Shown here: positions 1 through 5,987 of the stretch, piece after piece
Numbering within the stretch: the first letter of the stretch is position 1
How the letters are laid out: every line of letters starts with the position of its first letter
Assembly (NCBI GenBank): GCA_019412865.1
Contig: DXOJ01000308.1
Span: 1 to 5,987, forward strand
DNA: 5,987 nucleotides
Direction of reading: 5' to 3'
From: Bacteroides sp.
Lineage (GTDB): Bacteria > Bacteroidota > Bacteroidia > Bacteroidales > Bacteroidaceae
Position numbers and translations under genes: made by a program
The notes under the pieces: generated by a model
The model's input: the letters and a program-made list of their open reading frames with translations, nothing else
Databases searched by the model: none
What the model was told of the DNA's origin: nothing

Positions 1-3000
1 ATATTTTACAGCCCAAGAAGTTGAGACAATCAAAAAACGAATAGAAACGATAGAGCGATATGAGACATTTTTTTCGTACTTCGAAGACTTAATTTCCATT
101 TGTGACAGTCGGAATTTTGGTTATTGGGTAGAACATCCTTTTTCAAAAGAGATTGATTTGAGTTCGGTAAGGTTAAAGATCTCGTCAGAGGATGGTAAAG
201 TTATTTATTCACCAAAAAAGAATAAATGTCTCAAAGATATTATTGCTGTCAAAATTAGTGACAATATACAACTTTCTCTCTCTGCCTGGTTACAGTTGAT
301 TAAGACTAAAGATAACCGAACTTACTTGAAGATATTGCTAAACAATTCTTCGACAGAAGTAACGACCGACGGACAACATTATTATTCCATCGTGTCAGAG
401 ACGGTAAACGAAAGATGTTTCTTTGGGACTAAAATAGAAGCAATAAGCAAGCATCTTTGTCCTTATAAAAGTTTGCAATCTGATAGTCTTGATGACAAGG
501 AAGCTCACAATCTTAATTTTCTTTATCGCAGAGTTGAGGATTATGGTGTTGGACATCTTTGTTCTGTTGACTGGAAGAAAGATGAGGATGGAGTGATGCA
601 TGTCTTTTCGGAGTTTATGCCGAGTATTGAAACGCCAGATGTTGAGCCTGTTCCACGAGACAAGTCTTGTGAAGTGGCTGGACAGGACGGATATGTTTTA
701 CCCAAGCCTTATCTTGAAGATAGTCAATGCCTTCAGTTTAAATGGTTGTCATTCTTTTCAGAAACTTCTGATGAAAAGATTTTGAGTGGTTTGTTGGAGT
801 TCGTGTCTACATACAAAATATGGATTGAGACACAACGAGATAGTATCAGTGAACTGAAAGATTACGAAACTGCTACTCAAAATGTTGATGCTTGTGAGAC
901 GGATTACGAAAGAATGAAACATAATGTGATGGAATTCTTGTCTGACTCAGCTAAGATGAAAGCATTTAGAACCATGAATGCAGCGATGTTTATGCAATTG
1001 TGGCACAACAAGAAAGAAAATCAAAAAAAGGTTAGAGATGAAGAATCTATTTTGGATTTCAATTTCTACAGAAAGGCTACAGACAACATATTCCCCAAAG
1101 TTGAACATGCAGCTTGGAGACCATTCCAGTTGGCGTTTATTCTTTTGAATCTTGATGGCATATTTAAGAGTCAAAGTGATGTCTCTTGGGCAAAACGCAA
1201 TGAATTGGTCGATTTAGTATGGTTCCCGACAGGTGGTGGCAAGACGGAAGCTTATTTGGGTTTGATTGCCCTTACAATTATCAATCGCCGCTTGACTTGT
1301 GGAGAAGCGGGTTATGGCGTAACGGCTATTATGCGATATACGTTACGATTGCTGACTACCCAGCAGTTCCAAAGAGCACTGCGTTTGATTCTTGCTTTAG
1401 AGCAAATTCGTCTATGGGAAATAGATTACTACAATCTTGGTAAAGAACAGATTTCAATAGGACTGTTTGTTGGTGACCAATCACTGCCTAATTCGTTAAA
1501 AGACCTGAAAGAAGAATGTCGCAAATGGGAAAGCAGAACTGAATCTGGAAATAACAGCAAAATTCCATTGGATGTTTGCCCTTGGTGTGGTTCTAAACTG
1601 ACACACGAGACAAGTCGAAGTAGTGGTGTGAAGTTTTTCTGCGAAAATGTTTTCTGTACTTATGATGTGGAAAATGCGGTGATTCCTGTCAGGTTATGTG
1701 ATGACGATATCTACGTAAATCCTCCTACACTGTTGTTTGGTACAGTAGATAAATTCGCCCAATTGGCTCACAAGGTTAATACTAATAAAACTTCTGCAAG
1801 TAAGGATTCAAGACGTTTGTTTGGTCGTGGCACGAATTGGCAAAAACTACCTCCAGATCTTATCATTCAGGATGAGTTACACTTACTTTTAGGTCCGTTA
1901 GGCTCTGCTGTCAGTTTGTATGAATGTGCTATTGACCAACTTTGCACGAGAAAAGAAGGAGACTTAACAATTCGTCCTAAGATTATTTCATCAACTGCTA
2001 CAACTCGTAATACGACTTTGCAGGTTCGTGCCCTCTACGATAGAGGAATAAGCATTTTTCCTAAGAATGGTATTGACTATGATGACTCTTTTTTTGCTTT
2101 CTACAAACGATGCAAAAAAAAGGGAGACGAAGATTGGTCGTTTGTCTCAAAGCGCAGGTATATTGGAGTGATGCCGACAGGCAGAACACAGATGACAACA
2201 CAGATGAGGCTTGCTGCTATTCTATTTGTCCATCGTGCAATTTTTGAGAAAGAGAATTTGGCTAAGTTGAACGACAAAAATTTTATCAAAGCTGCCGATT
2301 ACTATTTCACTACCATTTCTTATTTCAATAGTTTGAAAGAGGTTGGCAAAACGGATGCACAGTTCTACATGGAATTTACTAAATACACTCGTCGTCTTTA
2401 CAAACGTGTGATACGTTACTCCAATATGCTGGAATGTTTCTATGCATATAACGAACGTTTCTCCAAATCAGAACTTACAGGGCGACTTTCTGGAAACGAT
2501 GCAGTTGCAGAATTGAATAAGGTTCAGTCAATAAGTTGGAGTCCAGAACATCGTTTTCCTTATCAAGAGGGGGGAAATTGGCAACAGGCAATCAAACCTG
2601 ACGATTTCATCCTTGCAACAAATATGATTTCTGTTGGTCTTGATGTATCAAGATTTAACACCATCATAATGAACTCAATGCCGAGAAATATTGCTGAATA
2701 CATTCAGGCAAGTTCTCGGGTTGCACGAGAAAAGGAAGGACTAGTGCTGACTTTGCATAATCCTTTCCGTTCTAGAGACGTATCACATTTTGAGAAGTTT
2801 AGGGAATTCCATGAGAAGCTTTACTACTATGTTGAGCCTATCTCAATCACTCCATTCTCTCATAAGTCTGTAGAAAAATATTTACCATTATTCATTGGCG
2901 CATATGTGAGACATCTATACCCAACTTTAGCTGATAATAAATCTGCAGGCAATATAGACATGGTTAAGATAGGGGAAATTGAAAAGAAAGTTAAGAAATA

Positions 3001-3301
3001 TTTTGCTGGGCGTCTGGAGAGGACAGCAGAACTCTCGGGCATTGAACGTGAATTGCTGACAAAAGATTTGTTTGACTATATATGTTTGATGGTTCATGAA
3101 ATGCTGGAACAATGGATAAAAAAGAAAGAAGAATCGCAAGATTTGGTTTATATAAAGAATCGTTTGGGACGAGACCAGCAAGCTACGCCATTATATTCCT
3201 CTACAGAGGATTATGATGAAATTCGACAGCAGAACAAATGGAAAGTTCCTACTGCGTTAAGAATTCTTGAACCAGAGGCTGTAATCCACATTATCGAATA
3301 A
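1..3301 (+). CDS. drmA: DISARM system SF2 helicase DrmA (5' end outside window)
   Basis: Helicase subunit of the DISARM anti-phage system; in characterised systems it partners DrmB and engages DNA in an ATP-dependent way. The frame has no stop from position 2, giving 1,099 visible residues (numbered here from that codon); the real start lies upstream. The N-terminal third carries a VGH element (183-185) and a helical region before WRPFQ (372-376). RecA1 shows Walker A PTGGGKT (409-415), RYTLRLLT (445-452), GTVDKF (580-585), Walker B/motif II DELH (624-627) and motif III STAT (664-667). A CX2C...CX4C knuckle (C526, C529, C547, C552) is inserted before motif II. RecA2 has motif V ATNMISVGLD (about 872-881) and motif VI QASSRVAR (902-909). 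All ATPase motifs look intact. The stop is five bases from drmB, implying one operon. The family call rests on remembered motifs plus the DUF1998 neighbour; a generic DEAH-type helicase is the main alternative. Confidence 0.88.
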   Translation, partial: YFTAQEVETIKKRIETIERYETFFSYFEDLISICDSRNFGYWVEHPFSKEIDLSSVRLKISSEDGKVIYSPKKNKCLKDIIAVKISDNIQLSLSAWLQLIKTKDNRTYLKILLNNSSTEVTTDGQHYYSIVSETVNERCFFGTKIEAISKHLCPYKSLQSDSLDDKEAHNLNFLYRRVEDYGVGHLCSVDWKKDEDGVMHVFSEFMPSIETPDVEPVPRDKSCEVAGQDGYVLPKPYLEDSQCLQFKWLSFFSETSDEKILSGLLEFVSTYKIWIETQRDSISELKDYETATQNVDACETDYERMKHNVMEFLSDSAKMKAFRTMNAAMFMQLWHNKKENQKKVRDEESILDFNFYRKATDNIFPKVEHAAWRPFQLAFILLNLDGIFKSQSDVSWAKRNELVDLVWFPTGGGKTEAYLGLIALTIINRRLTCGEAGYGVTAIMRYTLRLLTTQQFQRALRLILALEQIRLWEIDYYNLGKEQISIGLFVGDQSLPNSLKDLKEECRKWESRTESGNNSKIPLDVCPWCGSKLTHETSRSSGVKFFCENVFCTYDVENAVIPVRLCDDDIYVNPPTLLFGTVDKFAQLAHKVNTNKTSASKDSRRLFGRGTNWQKLPPDLIIQDELHLLLGPLGSAVSLYECAIDQLCTRKEGDLTIRPKIISSTATTRNTTLQVRALYDRGISIFPKNGIDYDDSFFAFYKRCKKKGDEDWSFVSKRRYIGVMPTGRTQMTTQMRLAAILFVHRAIFEKENLAKLNDKNFIKAADYYFTTISYFNSLKEVGKTDAQFYMEFTKYTRRLYKRVIRYSNMLECFYAYNERFSKSELTGRLSGNDAVAELNKVQSISWSPEHRFPYQEGGNWQQAIKPDDFILATNMISVGLDVSRFNTIIMNSMPRNIAEYIQASSRVAREKEGLVLTLHNPFRSRDVSHFEKFREFHEKLYYYVEPISITPFSHKSVEKYLPLFIGAYVRHLYPTLADNKSAGNIDMVKIGEIEKKVKKYFAGRLERTAELSGIERELLTKDLFDYICLMVHEMLEQWIKKKEESQDLVYIKNRLGRDQQATPLYSSTEDYDEIRQQNKWKVPTALRILEPEAVIHIIE

Positions 3302-3306
3302 AAATT
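3288..3306 (+). promoter_or_regulatory. drmA-drmB junction, AT-rich translation start without Shine-Dalgarno
   Basis: The drmA stop TAA is followed by only five bases (AAATT) before the drmB ATG. The upstream stretch is A/T-rich and contains no GGAGG-like sequence. This fits Bacteroidota, where initiation often relies on an A-rich leader rather than Shine-Dalgarno pairing. The short gap suggests that ribosomes finishing drmA help initiate drmB, keeping the two subunits in proportion. There is no room for a separate promoter in the gap. Coupling is inferred from spacing only. Confidence 0.55.
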
Positions 3307-5448
3307 ATGGATATTAATAACAAAAAACAATATAATCAAGGAATTGGCAAATATAAGATTTTGTCTTCAACTGCGGGCGTAGGTTCTCTAGTCACAACAA
3401 AATGGGGAGGATTCATTATGCCGTTGAGTATTTCTGATTGGCAATTTATTAAAACGCTATCAGCAGAAATTACTAAACCAGAGAATGCAAATCATACGCT
3501 GCAGCAGCTAGGGAATTTGGCTGGTGTTGAAATAATTGATGATACTCGTTTCGTAGAGTTCTTGAAGCAAAAGAAGCAGATGACTGCATTAAAATGTTTT
3601 ATCGCTGTACCTCATATTCAATTGGATAAGTTCAATCAGATTGATAAATCAGAACATCCGATTTATAAAAAGAAACAAGACTTGGGAGTAGAGCTTAAGG
3701 ATGAAATGTTTGTAATTCCAGCCATCAATTTCCCTAAGTGGTTTATTTCTTCTAAGAATTATGAATTAAAGTCAATTGACGATTGGGCTGAAATTTGGAA
3801 GACGGAAAGATGTAACGATGGTAAAATGGATTATTTTGCCCCTCCTAGAGATCCTTACAAAAAGACTTTCCGCACTTTTAAGAATTCTATGCTAACGGAC
3901 AAGACTGTTTATGACCTGCTTAAACCTGTTCCAATGGTTTTAATTTGTCCTAACGGTCATATTTCAGATATCCCTTGGTATCAGTATTTTTGTGCTAAAC
4001 TTGCGGGCGAGAAAATAGACCGACCAGAAGGTTTTGAGCTGTTTAATTATGACTGCGTATCCTGTCCAAGTTCTCCTGATGAAAAACACAATCTCCAATG
4101 GATTACAAACCGGAACCAAGGTGAATCTTGGGGAACTCTCAAATGCTCACATTGTCAGCGCACAGTCAGTTTGGCTGGTATTATGAACATCAAGCCTTTC
4201 TGTCGTGGAGAACGTCCTTGGGATTCTGAAAACAGACCAGAGATTTGTAGGAGTGGACATGACCGAACTATCATGCAAATGGCTTTAGTAACAAGTAATA
4301 GTATTTACTATGCCAATAGCCTAAGCAGTCTTTATATTCCAAACGAGTATATTGAGAAGCCAGAAGGACAACTATCTGCTGAAGCAAATAAAATGTTGAA
4401 GAAGATAGAAGAAAAAATTTATCCAAGATACGAACGCCGCACAGAAACTCCTTCCAGAGATGATTTTTGGCAAAAAATGTTTGAAAACGGTAATACTTTG
4501 AGAGATGCTGCGGATGACGACGATATTGAGTTAAGCGAAAACGATTGGAATGAAATAAAACAGTCATTCGTAAATCCGGATGAAACAGAGGAAGTTGACG
4601 TTTTGGCAACATATCGCCTCAATGAATATCAAGTATTTGCCAAGAACTCAAAAACTCCAGGAGATAAACCCGGACTGCACTTTAAAGATATAGACCTTCC
4701 TGATTATTTAAAAGAGTATTTCACAAAGATCCAAACCATAGATACGTTAGCTGTAACTACAACTCAACTAGGATTTAGCCGAGTTTCTATGCCATCACCA
4801 AAGATTGTAAGTGAAAAGGTCGTTTACCCTGACGAACAGATAAAGCCAATTTATGCATGCAACAAAGAAGAGGTACTTGTTTTACCAGCTAACCAACTAT
4901 TCGGCGAAGGAATATTTTTCATGTTTAACGAAGAGAAAGTGAATCAGTGGGCTAAATGCCATAATTTGGACGAATACTACCAATGTAATCTTAAGGATGA
5001 TGACATGGGTAAATTTATGTCTGATGAAATGGATCAATATGGTAGAGCCCGTTTCTATCTTCTCCATACTTTCTCTCACATAATTATGAAAGAAATGGAA
5101 TTCTCATGCGGTTATCCAACTGCCAGCTTAAATGAACGCCTTTACTATTCAGATCAGATGTGCGGTGTTCTCATATACACTGCTGACGGAGCAGAGGGCA
5201 GTATGGGTGGTCTCGTATGGCAAGGACAACCTCACTTGATTGCGCATATCATCAAAACAGCCATGAATCGAGCTCTTAACTGCTCATCAGATCCAATGTG
5301 CTGGGAAAACGAAGATGGTCTTAATCGCGCTTCTTGTTTCTCCTGTGCCATGATTTCTGAAACATCATGTGAACAACGTAATCTCGGTTTGGATCGTCGC
5401 GCACTTGTAGATGGAAGATTTGGATATTTCAAAGAAACAATAGGTTAA
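3307..5448 (+). CDS. drmB: DISARM protein DrmB, DUF1998 domain
   Basis: DUF1998-containing partner of DrmA; the two form a DNA-binding complex in known DISARM systems, and DrmB itself has no helicase motifs. It is complete at 713 residues, in the usual DrmB range. The N-terminus has the element GVGSLV followed by a tryptophan-containing SISDW. CPNGH (214-218) precedes a DIPW motif. Cysteine pairs C250/C253 and C280/C283 look like one zinc site, followed by C299 in CRGERPW and C314. A strongly acidic stretch spans about 400-431. The C-terminal DUF1998 region has HTFSH (587-591), EGSMGG (630-635) and the cysteines C659, C665, C677, C680 and C688, ending with NLGLDR. ATG 3307 is chosen because it lies just after the drmA stop and the next in-frame ATG would remove the conserved N-terminus. 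Cotranscription with drmA is likely. No drmC follows, which is unusual. Confidence 0.9.
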   Translation: MDINNKKQYNQGIGKYKILSSTAGVGSLVTTKWGGFIMPLSISDWQFIKTLSAEITKPENANHTLQQLGNLAGVEIIDDTRFVEFLKQKKQMTALKCFIAVPHIQLDKFNQIDKSEHPIYKKKQDLGVELKDEMFVIPAINFPKWFISSKNYELKSIDDWAEIWKTERCNDGKMDYFAPPRDPYKKTFRTFKNSMLTDKTVYDLLKPVPMVLICPNGHISDIPWYQYFCAKLAGEKIDRPEGFELFNYDCVSCPSSPDEKHNLQWITNRNQGESWGTLKCSHCQRTVSLAGIMNIKPFCRGERPWDSENRPEICRSGHDRTIMQMALVTSNSIYYANSLSSLYIPNEYIEKPEGQLSAEANKMLKKIEEKIYPRYERRTETPSRDDFWQKMFENGNTLRDAADDDDIELSENDWNEIKQSFVNPDETEEVDVLATYRLNEYQVFAKNSKTPGDKPGLHFKDIDLPDYLKEYFTKIQTIDTLAVTTTQLGFSRVSMPSPKIVSEKVVYPDEQIKPIYACNKEEVLVLPANQLFGEGIFFMFNEEKVNQWAKCHNLDEYYQCNLKDDDMGKFMSDEMDQYGRARFYLLHTFSHIIMKEMEFSCGYPTASLNERLYYSDQMCGVLIYTADGAEGSMGGLVWQGQPHLIAHIIKTAMNRALNCSSDPMCWENEDGLNRASCFSCAMISETSCEQRNLGLDRRALVDGRFGYFKETIG

Positions 5449-5464
5449 TAATAGACACAAATTA

Positions 5465-5530
5465 TAAGCTTCCAGTAAGTACCCGTATAAAATTGCGATT
5501 CTATATTATATGGGTACTAAAGAGAGCTTA
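5465..5530. terminator. Imperfect inverted repeat between convergent genes, likely bidirectional terminator
   Basis: The inner arms AGTACCCGTATAA (5478-5490) and TTATATGGGTACT (5506-5518) pair over 13 positions with one G-U or A-C wobble, around a 15-base loop. An outer pair, TAAGCT (5465-5470) with AGCTTA (5525-5530), can extend the stem across an asymmetric internal loop. The hairpin fills most of the 84-base gap between the stop codons of drmB (plus) and the Panacea gene (minus), which is where a shared terminator is expected. Neither side has a strong T tract, so it may instead be a 3'-end processing or stabilising structure, or a weak terminator. Confidence 0.55.
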
Positions 5531-5532
5531 CA

Positions 5533-5987
5533 TTACAACTGTTTCAAATCAAACGCATAACTATAATCAATCAAGCTATGCTGTTTTTCATTTTGACGCC
5601 ACGCTTCTTCAGCATGACTCATTTCTGAAATTTCATTAGCCTTACTCTTCTCAAAATGAACTAATACACATTGTAAAACCTCTAATTCTTCAACTGTAAA
5701 TAAAGACTGTTCAAATTGCTCAACAGTTGTAATTATACTTCCAGAATAACCATTTCCCAAATTTATAATTTCCTTTTTTAATCCATCCAAGTTCTCATAT
5801 ATAGTACTATAACGCACAGGAACAGGCCCATAACTTATAGCTTGGTATTGTAACCCGCTAATACCTTTACCATATTTCTTATAGGAAAGAAAATCAGAAT
5901 AAAATAATAATTTATTTAGTTTTGTTTCAAAAACTCCTTGTAATGCAGATGCAAAAAAGACAATAATCTGCTTAACCTTCTCAGGAA
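5533..5987 (-). CDS. Panacea (SocA-like, DUF4065) antitoxin-domain protein, C-terminal part
   Basis: The Panacea domain is an antitoxin module found with many unrelated toxins in toxin-antitoxin loci; Caulobacter SocA, a ClpXP adaptor for the toxin SocB, is a member. The minus-strand frame ends at a TAA (5535-5533) and stays open to the right edge, giving 150 visible residues. The GTG at 5817 is internal and not the start, because the conserved domain continues upstream of it. Reading toward the C-terminus, the fragment shows KLNKLLFYSDF, YGKGISGLQYQ, the hallmark YGPVP, then LFTVEELEVL, ISEMSHAEEAW and the terminal DYSYAFDL, all typical of DUF4065. The missing N-terminus may carry an MqsA/XRE-type DNA-binding domain, as in Bacteroidota relatives I recall, but that is not visible. 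It converges on drmB and is separately transcribed. No toxin gene lies 3' of it, so any partner must be upstream, outside the window. Confidence 0.85.
   Translation of the reverse strand, partial: PEKVKQIIVFFASALQGVFETKLNKLLFYSDFLSYKKYGKGISGLQYQAISYGPVPVRYSTIYENLDGLKKEIINLGNGYSGSIITTVEQFEQSLFTVEELEVLQCVLVHFEKSKANEISEMSHAEEAWRQNEKQHSLIDYSYAFDLKQL

Noticed and set aside
158..160. TTG as the start codon of the helicase gene
   Set aside because: The frame is open and protein-like upstream to the window edge, and no ribosome-binding signal marks this TTG.
395..1443. Several 60-75 residue open frames on both strands inside the 5' half of drmA
   Set aside because: All overlap the conserved DrmA frame, show no domain, and have no supporting upstream signals.
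4271..4612. 113-residue minus-strand open frame inside drmB
   Set aside because: It lies wholly within the conserved drmB gene, has no recognisable motif, and overlaps another minus-strand frame in the same place; it is a by-product of codon use.
1..5448. Druantia DruE, type III restriction or another DUF1998 helicase system
   Set aside because: DruE carries DUF1998 on the helicase polypeptide itself, whereas here helicase and DUF1998 are separate adjacent genes. The RYTLRLLT block and the DrmB-like zinc layout favour DISARM, and no restriction nuclease motif was seen.
5449..5532. Promoter or small RNA in the convergent gap
   Set aside because: Both neighbouring genes end here and the space is occupied by the inverted repeat; no convincing Bacteroidota TAnnTTTG promoter element was found.
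5815..5817. GTG as the start of the minus-strand gene (94 residues)
   Set aside because: The Panacea hallmark YGPVP and KLNKLLFYSDF lie upstream of this GTG in the same frame, so it is an internal valine.
1..5987. CRISPR array, tRNA, rRNA, insertion sequence or direct-repeat attachment sites
   Set aside because: No regularly spaced repeats, clover-leaf-like segments, transposase motifs or flanking direct repeats were noticed by eye; the window is almost fully occupied by three genes.

Overview
The window is AT-rich, densely coding DNA, most consistent with a Bacteroidota genome of the Bacteroides/Prevotella kind. This is inferred from codon use, an AT-rich translation start without a Shine-Dalgarno sequence, and a Panacea-domain protein of a form I associate with that phylum. 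There is no rRNA or other phylogenetic marker, so the taxon is an inference.

Layout: (1) Positions 1-3301, plus strand, hold a large SF2 helicase gene whose reading frame is already open at the left edge. It shows the features of DrmA, the helicase of the DISARM anti-phage system. (2) Five bases later, 3307-5448 on the plus strand encodes a 713-residue protein with an N-terminal GVGSLV element, several zinc-cysteine clusters and a C-terminal DUF1998 region. This is DrmB. (3) Positions 5449-5532 are an intergenic gap dominated by an imperfect inverted repeat, probably a terminator shared by the two convergent transcription units. (4) Positions 5533-5987, minus strand, hold the C-terminal part of a Panacea (SocA-like, DUF4065) antitoxin-domain protein that runs off the right edge.

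Function: DrmA and DrmB form a complex in known DISARM systems. It binds DNA and remodels it by ATP hydrolysis, and it acts with a methylase that marks host DNA. Here the pair is tightly coupled and presumably cotranscribed. The phospholipase D-like gene drmC usually follows drmB, but no drmC lies downstream, because the next gene is on the opposite strand. No methylase, drmD or drmE is visible either. The system is therefore a DISARM with its other genes upstream, a rearranged variant, or a reduced drmAB module. The convergent Panacea gene suggests the window lies in or at the edge of a defence/toxin-antitoxin island.

The other open frames on both strands overlap these three genes and have no recognisable protein features, so they are omitted.
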